NCBI GenBank assembly: GCA_963789025.1
Contig: CAWBIT010000009.1
Coordinates: forward strand, 1 to 64,000
Length of the DNA stretch: 64,000 bases
From: AP-15 sp963789025
GTDB taxonomy: Bacteria > Pseudomonadota > Alphaproteobacteria > ATCC43930 > CGMCC-115725
Direction: 5' to 3'
The notes below the pieces were generated by a model. The model had not been told where the DNA came from and did not search any database. It was given only the letters and a program-made list of their open reading frames with translations. Within the stretch, counting starts at the first letter, position 1, and every line of letters starts with the position of its first letter. The position numbers and the translations under genes are program-made. Below, piece by piece: positions 8,983 through 17,387 of this stretch.

Positions 8983-10032
8983 GTGCGGCACGCCTATCTA
9001 GTCGGCTCGGCTGTCGCGGTTCTGCTGGTTGGTGCCGCTGCTGTCCTGGTTCTTCCGCGCAGCAGTACACCTCCGGGCGGGAAGGCCAGTACACAAGCGG
9101 CGCGGTCGCCCGGCGGCCCTGCGCCTGCCGGGGAGGAGCGAGCCGAACCCGGTATAGTACCACCGCCAAATGCGCCACAGCCCAGCGCGCCGGTTTTGCC
9201 GAGCTTTGACGTCGTCAAAGTCGGTCCGAGCGGAACCGCGGTCATTGCCGGACGCGCCGAGCCGGGAAGCAAAGTGACGGTCCGCGACGGCGACAAGGTC
9301 ATCGGCGAGGTGACAGCCGATCGCCGCGGAGAGTGGGTCCTCGTCCCGGATCAGCCAATCGGCCCCGGCGACCGGCTGCTCTCCCTCGAGGCCTCCGGCC
9401 CCAAGGGCGGCGCGACGGTCAGATCGGACGAGACCGTGGCACTGTCGATCAGTCCGCCCAAGCCGGGCGGGCAGGCAGAGACGGCGCTCGCGGTTGTCTT
9501 GCCGCGGGACGGCAACGGAGCGGCTCGAGTGCTGCAGCGCCCCGATGGTTCGCTGCCGAGCGGGCAAGGGACACCTTCCGCCGACAAGCCGCTCGCGTTG
9601 TCGATGGATACGCTGGAATACGATGATCAAGGCCGGGCTGTGCTGTCGGGCCGCGCCACGCCCGGAGCGACCGTTCAAATCTATGCCGGCAACCAGCCGC
9701 TCGCGACAGCAACGGCGAACGCGGCCGGCGAATGGTCGGCAACCTCAGCCCGAGCGATCGATCCGGGGCGGGTTCAGTTGCGTCTCGATCAGCTGGGGAA
9801 AGACGCTCGCGTCGTGCAGCGCATCGTCGTGCCTCTGGCGCAGGCTGCCGCCGGGGAGCTGAGGCCGGGCGAAACCTATACCGTGCAGCCCGGCAACAAT
9901 CTGTGGCAGATATCCCGCCGCGCCTACGGCGTCGGCACCCGTTATCTGATCATCTATTCGGCCAATCTCGGCCAGATCCGCGATCCCGAGCGGATTTACC
10001 CCGGCCAAGTTTTCAAGCTGCCAAAATCCTGA
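8983..10032 (+). CDS. LysM-domain membrane-anchored protein with Ig-like repeats
   Basis: The GTG at 8983 (GAGGAA upstream) opens a single hydrophobic segment (VGSAVAVLLVGAAAVLVLP), so the 349-residue protein is anchored or secreted. Two similar bacterial Ig-like modules follow (AVIAGRAEPGSKVTV...GEWVLVP and AVLSGRATPGATVQIY...GEWSATS). A C-terminal LysM domain (TYTVQPGNNLWQISRRAYG ... YPGQVFKLP) binds peptidoglycan. This architecture is frequent in alphaproteobacteria. The role is unknown but probably concerns cell-wall attachment. It converges with the Spy-like gene on the opposite strand. Confidence 0.88.
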   Translation: MRHAYLVGSAVAVLLVGAAAVLVLPRSSTPPGGKASTQAARSPGGPAPAGEERAEPGIVPPPNAPQPSAPVLPSFDVVKVGPSGTAVIAGRAEPGSKVTVRDGDKVIGEVTADRRGEWVLVPDQPIGPGDRLLSLEASGPKGGATVRSDETVALSISPPKPGGQAETALAVVLPRDGNGAARVLQRPDGSLPSGQGTPSADKPLALSMDTLEYDDQGRAVLSGRATPGATVQIYAGNQPLATATANAAGEWSATSARAIDPGRVQLRLDQLGKDARVVQRIVVPLAQAAAGELRPGETYTVQPGNNLWQISRRAYGVGTRYLIIYSANLGQIRDPERIYPGQVFKLPKS

Positions 10033-10040
10033 GATTTCGG

Positions 10041-10535
10041 CTACCGGGCGCCGTCCTGGTGCGGTCTTGCCCAGGGACGCTGGCGCGCCAGCTCAACAAA
10101 TTTCGCCCGCTGTTCGGGCGACAAATTTGCCAGAAATTTGAAAGTCGCCGTTCCCAGTTCGCGCCGGAAGGCGCGCCGCTGTTCCCCGGCTTGGTCGAAC
10201 AGCTGCATGATTTTCGCTTCATCCGCGTCGGGTTTGGCGAGTTCGGACCACGCGTTTCCAACCAGTGGCTCGATCGCCTCACGCATCGACTGCATCCGCA
10301 AACGCACGGTTCGAGCGTATCGGTCGAAGGCCGCCCTTTGCTGAGGGTCGAGAGCAAGCTGCGGCTCGATCTGCTGGAGCCGTTGTTCCGGGCTCATCGG
10401 GAGAGGGGGCCCCTGGACACGGATCCACAGAGCGCCGGCGATAAAGCAAAGGTTGAGCGCCAGCGACAAGATCAATACCACCCAAAACAGATGCTGACGC
10501 GAGCTGGGACGCAATGCAACCGAGGCTGCGATCAC
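10041..10535 (-). CDS. Spy/CpxP-like membrane-anchored periplasmic protein
   Basis: The gene starts at a GTG that overlaps the anti-sigma stop codon (GTGA), giving 164 residues. One membrane helix (FWVVLILSLALNLCFIAGAL) is followed by a helical periplasmic domain with two LSPEQR-like motifs, near the start and end, as in Spy, CpxP and the heavy-metal-resistance family PF13801. Position in a sigma/anti-sigma/sensor operon recalls CnrH-CnrY-CnrX. However, the periplasmic part has almost no His or Cys, so direct metal sensing is doubtful. A chaperone-like or misfolding-sensing role is more likely. Confidence 0.75.
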   Translation of the reverse strand: MIAASVALRPSSRQHLFWVVLILSLALNLCFIAGALWIRVQGPPLPMSPEQRLQQIEPQLALDPQQRAAFDRYARTVRLRMQSMREAIEPLVGNAWSELAKPDADEAKIMQLFDQAGEQRRAFRRELGTATFKFLANLSPEQRAKFVELARQRPWARPHQDGAR

Positions 10536-11074
10536 GTCCGCAGACCCTCGCCCAGATCGCGCAACAAGCCCGTTCCCGGATCGAACAATTCGGGAAGCAG
10601 ACCGGTGTCGCCGGGCTGTCGATGATCGCTGAGCGCAAGCGAGGTATCGCTGCCCATGGCAAACCCGAGCCAGCCGGCCAGGGCGATGGCCGCGGCAAGG
10701 CTTCCCCACTGTGCAAGACTTTGGAGAAGGCGGCCTTGCCGGGGAGCGAGCGGGATTACCTTCCCACCAACGGAGCCCGTGTCAGGCGATATCGCACTGA
10801 CTCGCGCGATAATCCGCTCGAGACCGGCGGACGTCCGCTCGGCAGCAACGAACGCGTGGGCAGCGCGCACGTCCGCCGCGGCCTCCGGATCTGCGGCGAG
10901 CAAGGCGGCGACGCGCTCCCGCTCCTCGATATCGAGAAGCCCATCGGCAAAGGCGGCAAGGTCGAGAAACCGCGCCGCCTCGTCCTCGGCGGCATCCATC
11001 GTGCGGCATCGCTGCCACAGACGGCGATCCTCCGCCGGGTTTGGCGCTTGTTCTGGTTCTTCGCTTTGCGTCAT
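10532..11074 (-). CDS. Anti-sigma factor, membrane-bound
   Basis: A 180-residue protein encoded between an ECF sigma gene and a Spy-like gene. The N-terminal cytoplasmic part contains LAAFADGLLDIEERERVAALL, the pattern of a sigma-binding anti-sigma domain (DxAAFxDGxLDxxERxxV). A single membrane helix (SLAAAIALAGWLGFAMG) lies near residue 130, leaving a short periplasmic tail. It is expected to hold the partner sigma factor at the membrane until an envelope signal arrives. Its stop codon overlaps the start of the Spy-like gene. Confidence 0.85.
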   Translation of the reverse strand: MTQSEEPEQAPNPAEDRRLWQRCRTMDAAEDEAARFLDLAAFADGLLDIEERERVAALLAADPEAAADVRAAHAFVAAERTSAGLERIIARVSAISPDTGSVGGKVIPLAPRQGRLLQSLAQWGSLAAAIALAGWLGFAMGSDTSLALSDHRQPGDTGLLPELFDPGTGLLRDLGEGLRT

Positions 11075-11139
11075 CGCAACGTCTTCCTACCGTGTTGTTT
11101 ACGCGGCGCGAAGCTGGAGCATCCCCGCAACCGAGGCGT

Positions 11140-11670
11140 TCATTCGACTTCGGCCCGGAAGTGGGCGCGCAGCTTGATCATCGCCTTGTGGTGGGCGCTG
11201 CGGACGGTCTGCGGGTCGATCCCAAGGGCGAAAGCAACTTCGGAAACCTCCATGTCACGATCATACAACATCGTTAAGATTTCCCGTTGGCGCGGCGACA
11301 ACAAGGCCTCCGGCAGTTTGAGCTTGCGTACCGGCTCGACGGGGTCGATCGCGAGGCGCCCCTCCGGCACCATCTCGATCGGCACCGACACCGGCCGGTG
11401 ACGGCGCATCGCGTCCCGCGCGGTGCTGCGGGCGACGATCGTGATCCAGGTGGAGAGACCGGCGCGAGACGCGTCGTAGCTGCGCAGCAGCCGGAAATTG
11501 TCCTTACAGAGCCGCAGAAAGACGTCCTGCGTCAGATCCTCCACCTCAGCCGCCTCGCGCGCGACGCCGCGCACCGCGGCAACGACGAGGCCGGCGTAAC
11601 GCCGCACAAACGCGTCCCAGGCTCCCCTGTCGCCGCGCAGAAGCCTGCTGAGATCACCGTCTTGCGCCAA
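11140..11670 (-). CDS. ECF-family RNA polymerase sigma factor (RpoE-like)
   Basis: A 176-residue sigma-70 of the extracytoplasmic-function group. Region 2 is seen in AEVEDLTQDVFLRLCKDN and STWITIVARSTARDAMRR, and region 4 in LSPRQREILTMLYDRDMEVSEVAFALGIDPQTVRSAHHKAMIKLR. No region 3 or extra domain is present. It sits 65 bases upstream of the anti-sigma gene and 37 bases downstream of the fumarase gene, all on the minus strand. Its regulon cannot be told from this window. Confidence 0.93.
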   Translation of the reverse strand: MAQDGDLSRLLRGDRGAWDAFVRRYAGLVVAAVRGVAREAAEVEDLTQDVFLRLCKDNFRLLRSYDASRAGLSTWITIVARSTARDAMRRHRPVSVPIEMVPEGRLAIDPVEPVRKLKLPEALLSPRQREILTMLYDRDMEVSEVAFALGIDPQTVRSAHHKAMIKLRAHFRAEVE

Positions 11671-11707
11671 TCAGGACGCCCCGCCGCCACTCGGCCCAGC
11701 CGCGCGG

Positions 11708-13321
11708 TCAAGCAAGCCCGGCAAAGAAGTCGTTCCCCTTGTCATCGATCACGATGAAGGCAGGAAAATCGACCACTTCTATACGCCAGATCGCCTCCAT
11801 CCCGAGTTCCGGATATTCCACGACCTCGACTTTGCGAATGCAATCCTGCGACAGGCGAGCCGCCGAGCCGCCGATCGAGCCGAGATAAAACCCGCCATGC
11901 TTATGGCACGCAGCGCGGACCTCGGCGCCGCGATTGCCTTTAGCGAGCGTGACGAAGCTCCCCCCGGCCGCCATGAACGCATCGACATAGCTGTCCATGC
12001 GTCCGGCGGTAGTGGGCCCGAACGAGCCCGAGGCATATCCTTCTGGGGTCTTGGCCGGCCCCGCGTAATAGATCGGGTGGTTCTTGACATAATCCGGCAA
12101 GCCTTCGCCCCGGTCGAGCCGATCCTGCAATTTGGCATGCGCGATGTCGCGCGCGACGATCAACGGGCCTGTCAGGCTCAGGCGCGTCTTGATCGGATAC
12201 CGGGATAGCGTGCAGCGGATCTCGGTCATCGGCCGGCCGATATCGATCGGGATCACTTCGCCGCCCAGCCCGGCGGCATCGATATCGGGAAGAAATCGCG
12301 CCGGGTTGGTTTCGAGCTCTTCGAGAAACACCCCGTCCGCGGAGATCTTGCCGAGGATCTGGCGGTCCGCCGAGCACGAGACGCCGATCCCGATAGGCAG
12401 GCTCGCGCCATGGCGCGGCAGCCGGATCACGCGCACATCATGGCAAAAATACTTGCCGCCGAACTGTGCACCGATGCCGAGGCCGCGGGTCAGTTCCAGC
12501 ACTTCTTCCTCGAAGCCGCGGTCGCGATAGGCCTGCCCGTAGCGGTTCCCTTGCGTCGGCAGCGCGTCGAGAAAACGGCAGCTGGCGAGCTTCACCGTCT
12601 TCAAATTCATCTCGGCCGAGGTGCCGCCGATAACGATCGCGAGATGATAGGGCGGGCATGCCGCCGTGCCGAGAGTGCGGAGTTTCTCGTCGAGAAATTT
12701 GACCAAGGACTTCGGGTTCAGCACCGCCTTGGTCTGTTGATAGAGGAAGCTCTTATTGGCGGACCCGCCACCCTTGGCGATGAACAAGAATTTATACTGG
12801 TCGCCGGGCTCGGCGTAGAGGTCGATCTGGGCGGGAAGGTTGTCGCCGGTATTCACCTCCTCGTACATCGACAACGGCGCTACCTGGCTGTAGCGCAGAT
12901 TGGTTTCGGTGTAGGTGCGGCAGATGCCGGCCGATAGCGCGGCCGCGTCGTCGCCGCCGGTCCAGACCTGCTGACCCTTTTTCCCCATGACGATTGCGGT
13001 GCCGGTGTCCTGGCACATCGGCAGGACCTTGCCGGCGGCGATGTTGGCGTTCTTCAACAGATCGAAGGCGACGAATTTGTCGTTCGCCGATGCCTCCGGA
13101 TCATCGAGGATCGCGCGCAACTGCGCCAGGTGACCGGGGCGCAGCAGATGCTGACAATCGACAAAGGCGTCGCGGGCGAGCAGGGTCAACGCAACGGGGT
13201 CTATCTTGACAACGCGCTCCCCCTCGAACATGCCGGTCGAGACGTGATCGCCGGTCAGCTTGCGGTATGACGCATCATCGGGCCCGAGTGGGAAAAGTTC
13301 GTGATAGGCGACATCGCTCAT
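11708..13321 (-). CDS. Class I (iron-sulfur) fumarate hydratase
   Basis: It converts fumarate to malate in the TCA cycle using a [4Fe-4S] cluster. The 537-residue length and motifs match FumA/FumB: MCQDTGTAIVMGKKGQ (first cluster Cys), VIGGTSAEMNLKTVKLAS, ISCSADR-type VSCSADRQILGK, and the C-terminal beta-domain signature GPTTAGRMDSYVDAFMAAGG. The oxygen-labile type contrasts with the FumC class. The sigma-factor gene follows after 37 bases and may be read from the same transcript. Confidence 0.94.
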   Translation of the reverse strand: MSDVAYHELFPLGPDDASYRKLTGDHVSTGMFEGERVVKIDPVALTLLARDAFVDCQHLLRPGHLAQLRAILDDPEASANDKFVAFDLLKNANIAAGKVLPMCQDTGTAIVMGKKGQQVWTGGDDAAALSAGICRTYTETNLRYSQVAPLSMYEEVNTGDNLPAQIDLYAEPGDQYKFLFIAKGGGSANKSFLYQQTKAVLNPKSLVKFLDEKLRTLGTAACPPYHLAIVIGGTSAEMNLKTVKLASCRFLDALPTQGNRYGQAYRDRGFEEEVLELTRGLGIGAQFGGKYFCHDVRVIRLPRHGASLPIGIGVSCSADRQILGKISADGVFLEELETNPARFLPDIDAAGLGGEVIPIDIGRPMTEIRCTLSRYPIKTRLSLTGPLIVARDIAHAKLQDRLDRGEGLPDYVKNHPIYYAGPAKTPEGYASGSFGPTTAGRMDSYVDAFMAAGGSFVTLAKGNRGAEVRAACHKHGGFYLGSIGGSAARLSQDCIRKVEVVEYPELGMEAIWRIEVVDFPAFIVIDDKGNDFFAGLA

Positions 13322-13420
13322 GCGTCGCTCCGCGCTACAATTTTGCGCAGAATCATCCTTTCAGCGCCCGCGTCAAGCGAGCCGCGCCAAGCAAGCCCGC
13401 CGGGGCTAGCGCTGAGGGGG

Positions 13421-13891
13421 CTAGCGCTTGCGGAACTGGTCGAGGGTCACGATTTCGGCGGCCGGCCGCGCCGGTTCTGCCGGCTCGGGCGGGGGGATCT
13501 GCGCCGAGAGAGCAGCGACCTCGGCCGGCTGCGCAGCGGGGACCTGAAATTGGAGCCCGAAATTGACCGAGGGATCGACAAAGGTCGTCACGGCGGCGAA
13601 CGGGATCCTCAGCCGCTCCGAGCGGCTGTGAAAGCTGAGATTGACCGAAAATTCGTCTTCGCCGACTTCGAGCGCCCGGAACTGGTGCTGCAGCACGATC
13701 GTCATCTCGTCCGGGAATTTGCCGAGCAGATAGGACGGCATCCCGACCCCGGGGGCACGAGTGCGAAAAGTGACGTAGAAGTGATGGTCGCCGGGCAACC
13801 CCTCGCGGGCCGTCCGCGCCAAGCCTTCGCGCATGACGCCGCGCAACGCGTTCTCGACCATCTTGGGGTAATCGAAGAGGTCCTGGGCCAT
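13421..13891 (-). CDS. sspB: SspB, ClpXP adaptor (alphaproteobacterial type)
   Basis: SspB tethers ssrA-tagged proteins to the ClpXP protease. The ATG at 13891 (MAQDLFDYPKMVENALR) is chosen because it opens the family consensus and has GCCGGAA just upstream, giving 156 residues. The substrate-binding beta core contains HHFYVTFRTRAPGV and FPDEMTIVLQHQFRALEV. A flexible Pro/Ala-rich linker leads to the C-terminal ClpX-binding motif VTLDQFRKR. The tmRNA gene that makes the tag lies directly upstream on the same strand. Confidence 0.95.
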   Translation of the reverse strand: MAQDLFDYPKMVENALRGVMREGLARTAREGLPGDHHFYVTFRTRAPGVGMPSYLLGKFPDEMTIVLQHQFRALEVGEDEFSVNLSFHSRSERLRIPFAAVTTFVDPSVNFGLQFQVPAAQPAEVAALSAQIPPPEPAEPARPAAEIVTLDQFRKR

Positions 13892-13921
13892 TTCCGGCGG
13901 CTCATTTATTCGCAAGGGACA

Positions 13922-14240
13922 CGTCGAAAGGTCGAGTGAGGGGCTTCTGTTGCCCGGTGCCCCTCGGACCGCGATTTGCTCTAGGCTTTTACCCCGCTAG
14001 GGGTTAGGCCGCGAGCGCCTCTTGTGCGAAGTTGTCGTTCGCAGCTAGATTATGACCCGATAACGGTGGTATCATGCCGGGCGACGGATCTTGCCTTTAC
14101 CACGCGCGTCGAGCCTAGTTCGCCCCCGTGGACCGCCGGCCTAGGCCGGCGGGAAATTGGTGGAGGCGCCGGGTACTGCCCCCGGGTCCGCAACGCTTAT
14201 TTCACAAGCCGTCTATCGCCATAGTCGGTTGCCCGACCCC
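13922..14240 (-). ncRNA. ssrA: tmRNA, circularly permuted two-piece form
   Basis: Read on the minus strand, the acceptor piece comes first and ends in GCGCCTCCACCA (CCA at about 14159-14161). A spacer of about 30 bases follows, with a CCGCCGGCC/GGCCGGCGG hairpin, and then the coding piece beginning GGGGGCGAACTAGGCTCGAC. The acceptor stem pairs GGGGGCG with CGCCTCC and keeps the G3-U wobble needed for alanine charging. The tag frame at 14042-14004 encodes ANDNFAQEALAA followed by TAA, preceded by the usual TAG-N2 resume context. A GAGGGGC...GCCCCTC helix closes the coding piece. This permuted order is the alphaproteobacterial form. Outer ends are approximate. Confidence 0.95.
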
Positions 14241-14243
14241 TTA

Positions 14244-14272
14244 GATATAAGCCCGCCGGCCCGTCGACGCAA
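14244..14272 (-). promoter_or_regulatory. Probable sigma-70 promoter of ssrA
   Basis: On the minus strand TTGCGT (14272-14267) and TATATC (14249-14244) are separated by 17 bases, close to the TTGACA-N17-TATAAT consensus. Initiation would fall near 14238, just at the start of the acceptor piece. Confidence 0.6.
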
Positions 14273-14769
14273 TCCTGATCGGAGCGCCGCGAGGCAAACC
14301 TGAAAATTGCCGTATTGTCATGGTATCGTGCTCCCAATTGAGCGACTCAGAGAAATAATCATCCATCATATCCTTCGATTACGATCTATTCTCAGTGCCT
14401 GCAATTTGCTGTCTTGTTTAGTGTTGCCCGCTGTTTCTGCTGGCTGTTCCTCGCTGTTATCCCACCACCACAATTGCCGGAAAAGCGAGGATTTCCGCGC
14501 CGAACGCCGGAATCCCTGGCTGGTATTGTCGGGATTAACAGCGAGAACAGCGGCGTAGGGCGGAAAAGCGCAGAGGCTGGGCAAGAAATCCCAATCGGCT
14601 GGATCGGCGCGGTGCGTCCTTCGAGACGACCGCTTTCGCGGTCTCCTCAGGATGAGGAATTTCCTTAATGCTATCAAAGACTTATCCTCATCATGAGGAG
14701 CGCCCAACGGGCGCGTCTCGAAGGACGCAAGACCGTGCCGCCGCCCTCGTACCAATTCGAGGGAGGGGA
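14273..14769. other. Gene-free stretch with two intergenic repeats
   Basis: Nearly 500 bases without a supportable gene. It holds a short GCGTAGGGCGGAAAAGCG unit near 14551, shared with the repeat at 21466, and the larger palindromic repeat at 14613-14730. The part from 14300 to 14480 is noticeably richer in A and T than its surroundings. I see no RNA or protein signal there. Confidence 0.5.
14613..14730. repeat. Palindromic repeat, GTCCTTCGAGACG family, copy 1
   Basis: Outer arms TGCGTCCTTCGAGACG and CGTCTCGAAGGACGCA enclose inner arms CTCCTCAGGATGAGG and CCTCATCATGAGGAG. A second copy with the same ends and length lies at 62124-62239. This unit is well known from Bradyrhizobium-like genomes. 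It is non-coding and of unknown function. Confidence 0.85.
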
Positions 14770-16572
14770 CTAAGCCGACAGGGCCTCGTCGAGGTCGCGG
14801 ATCAGGTCCTCGGCGCTTTCCAGGCCGATCGACAGGCGGATCACGTCGGGGCCGGCGCCGGCGGCCTGGCGCTGCTCGTCGCTGAGCTGGCGGTGGGTCG
14901 TCGAGGCGGGGTGCAGGATGAGGCTGCGGGTGTCGCCGATATTGGCGAGGTGCGAGAACAGCTGGACGTTTTCGACGAGCTTGATCCCGGCCTCGTAGCC
15001 GCCCTTGACGCCGAAGGTGAAGACCGCGCCGGCGCCTCGCGGCAGATATTTCCGGGCGAGGTCGTGAAACGGGCTTTCCTTCAGCCCGGCGTAGGAAACC
15101 CAGGCGACGCGAGGGTGACCCGACAGGAACTCGGCGACCCGGAGGGCATTCGCGACATGACGCTCCATGCGCAGATGCAGGGTTTCGATGCCGGTGATCG
15201 TCAAAAACGCGTTCATCGGCGACAAGGTCGGGCCGAAATCCCGCAACGCCACCGCCCGCGCCTTGGTCGTGAACGCGAAATCCCCGAAATTCTCGTAGAA
15301 TTTGAGCCCGTGATAGGCAGGCTCGGGCTCGGTCAAGGACGGGAACCGGTCGCCCTGCCCCCAGTCGAACCGGCCGGATTCGACGACTATGCCGCCCAAT
15401 GCATGACCGTGGCCGCTCAAAAACTTGGTTGTCGAGTGGCAGACGATGTCGGCGCCCCAGGCGAAGGGCTCACAGAGATAAGGGGTCGCGAGGGTGTTGT
15501 CGACGATCAGCGGGATGCCGGCTTCGTGAGCGATCGCCGCCACGCGCTCGAGATCGACGACGATGCCGCCGGGATTGGCAAGGTTTTCGAGAAAGATCGC
15601 CTTAGTGCGCGGGGTCAGCGCCGTGCGGAAGTTCTCCGGGTCGGTCGGGTCGACAAAATGGCACCGCCAGCCGAGCTTTTTGAACGACAGCCCGAACTGC
15701 GTCAGCGAGCCGCCGTAAAGGTTGCGCGAGGCAATGAACTCGTCCCCCGCCTCCAGCAACGTGAAGAAAATGAGGAACTGTGCGGCGTGCCCCGAAGCGG
15801 CGGCAACGGCGGCGCGGCCGCCTTCGAGGCTGGCGACCCGCTCCTCGAGGACAGCCACAGTCGGGTTGTTCAGACGCGAATAGATGTAGCCGAAATTGTG
15901 CAGGTTGAAGAGCGAGGCGGCGTGGTCGACGTCGTCAAACACATAGGAAGTCGTCTGGTAGATCGGCGTCGAGCGGGCGCCGGTCACCGGGTCTGGCGCC
16001 GCCCCGGCATGAATGGCGCGGGTCTCGAACCCGTAGGTCATGTTGTGTGAGGGTGTGGGCCGCTCCTTGCCGTGTCGGGCGATCGGAGGCTGCGGCGGCC
16101 GGTTGCGGATGATGCCGCTGTTGACCCCGCTCCACGACAGCTCGCCGCCGAGCCGGCCGAACTCGATCTTCGGGCAGCGGTTCATGACGACCTCGATCCC
16201 GGCTCTCTCGGCTATCGCAGCCGCCTCGTCGTTGCGGATGCCGAGCTGCATCCACACCACCTTGGCGCCGATCGCGATCGCGTCGTCGACGATCGCCGGG
16301 GCGTCCCGGGCAGGACGGAACACATCGACCATGTCGACCGGCTCGGGAATTTCGCGCAACGATGCGTAAGCCGTTTCGCCGAGCAGCATCTGCCCGGCGA
16401 TGCCGGGGTTGACCGGGATCACCCGGTAACCTTTGCCCTGCAGGTATTTCATCACGAAGTAGCTCGGGCGGTTCCAGTTCGATGAAGCGCCGACCATCGC
16501 GATGATCTTGACGCGCTGCAGGATCGAGCGGAGCTGCGCGTCGGAATAGGGGATAGGATCCAGGCTGCTCAT
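14770..16572 (-). CDS. CoA-binding domain fused to O-acetylhomoserine sulfhydrylase (MetY-like)
   Basis: One uninterrupted frame of 600 residues. Residues 1-145 form a YccU-like CoA-binding Rossmann domain (KIIAMVGASSNWNRPSYFV, VIPVNPG, VWMQLGIRNDEAA). After a ~30-residue Pro/Arg linker, residues 178-600 are a complete PLP enzyme of the Cys/Met-metabolism family (MTYGFETRAIHAGAAPDPVTG, PLP Lys in CHSTTKFLSGHG), the size of a stand-alone MetY that makes homocysteine from O-acetylhomoserine and sulfide. The internal ATG at 16041 has no visible Shine-Dalgarno. That favours a real fusion of two genes that I recall as often adjacent in relatives, but separate internal initiation is not excluded. 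Confidence 0.85.
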   Translation of the reverse strand: MSSLDPIPYSDAQLRSILQRVKIIAMVGASSNWNRPSYFVMKYLQGKGYRVIPVNPGIAGQMLLGETAYASLREIPEPVDMVDVFRPARDAPAIVDDAIAIGAKVVWMQLGIRNDEAAAIAERAGIEVVMNRCPKIEFGRLGGELSWSGVNSGIIRNRPPQPPIARHGKERPTPSHNMTYGFETRAIHAGAAPDPVTGARSTPIYQTTSYVFDDVDHAASLFNLHNFGYIYSRLNNPTVAVLEERVASLEGGRAAVAAASGHAAQFLIFFTLLEAGDEFIASRNLYGGSLTQFGLSFKKLGWRCHFVDPTDPENFRTALTPRTKAIFLENLANPGGIVVDLERVAAIAHEAGIPLIVDNTLATPYLCEPFAWGADIVCHSTTKFLSGHGHALGGIVVESGRFDWGQGDRFPSLTEPEPAYHGLKFYENFGDFAFTTKARAVALRDFGPTLSPMNAFLTITGIETLHLRMERHVANALRVAEFLSGHPRVAWVSYAGLKESPFHDLARKYLPRGAGAVFTFGVKGGYEAGIKLVENVQLFSHLANIGDTRSLILHPASTTHRQLSDEQRQAAGAGPDVIRLSIGLESAEDLIRDLDEALSA

Positions 16573-16613
16573 GGCCGTCTCACAAGTGCTCGCGCGTGCC
16601 GAGCCGGGTCACC

Positions 16614-17387
16614 TCACCGGCGCGCCGCGCTCGATTGCGTCACCGGCGAGCCATTTACCAGCTCCGGCCGGTACTCGAAATGCATCGCATCGTAGTGGGA
16701 CCACTTCCCGCCCCAGATGAAGCCGTGCCTCTCGAAGATGTCGATAATTTCGGCCGGTATGGTATCGGCCGATCCGGCGCGGGGCCACAGCCAATACTCG
16801 GCATGGGCCGCATTGATGTCGATCGCCGCGCCCCAGGAGTGCATGCTCGGCTCCCCGGTGTCGGCTACGATGCGGCAGTTGTAGGTGCCTGCCGGCGGGT
16901 AGACATACCGCTTCACGGGCGCGGGCAGTGCGTCCAGTTCCGCGGAGATCTCGGTCAGGCGTTCGGCTACGCCATTGACCGATGTGACGCGGATCGTGTG
17001 GCCCCAGCTCCGCGGAAGCCAATCCACCGGCACCAGCCGTGGGGTTACCTCGCCTCGCCAACAATCCCCGTACATCTTATCGAAGAAGGCGCGGTTCCGG
17101 ATGCGGCCGGGATCGCCTTGGGGAACCAGCGCGGCGGCGCTGACGCCCGCCGGATAGGGCAGCCGCATTTGGTCGAGGATCGAACCGTGCCGCAGCATCT
17201 CCTCGAAGCTCTTCTGGGGCTGCCCGTCGGACAACAGCATCCGCGTGCCGTCCCGCCAGATCAGATAACTCCCGTCGTAGCCGGCCAGCTGCTCGGGATA
17301 AGCCTGGACGAGTGCGTCAAGGCCGGCTCCATCCGCCACTGCGGCAATGACGGAGAATAAAAGAGCCAAGCCGGCTATGCCCCTCAC
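16614..17387 (-). CDS. M15-family D,D-carboxypeptidase/endopeptidase, secreted
   Basis: A periplasmic zinc peptidase of about 257 residues acting on peptidoglycan stem peptides. Zinc motifs are HSWGAAIDIN (His and Asp) and HYDAMHFEY (His). A hydrophobic N-terminal segment (IAGLALLFSVIAAVADG) is the signal peptide. The best start is the GTG at 17387, which lies inside the flanking palindromic repeat. The frame continues further upstream but there merely translates the repeat. The repeat therefore supplies the translation start of this gene. Confidence 0.82.
   Translation of the reverse strand: MRGIAGLALLFSVIAAVADGAGLDALVQAYPEQLAGYDGSYLIWRDGTRMLLSDGQPQKSFEEMLRHGSILDQMRLPYPAGVSAAALVPQGDPGRIRNRAFFDKMYGDCWRGEVTPRLVPVDWLPRSWGHTIRVTSVNGVAERLTEISAELDALPAPVKRYVYPPAGTYNCRIVADTGEPSMHSWGAAIDINAAHAEYWLWPRAGSADTIPAEIIDIFERHGFIWGGKWSHYDAMHFEYRPELVNGSPVTQSSAARR

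Noticed and set aside
14024..14224. Plus-strand frame inside the tmRNA region
   Set aside because: The region is fully explained by the tmRNA acceptor and coding pieces on the minus strand.
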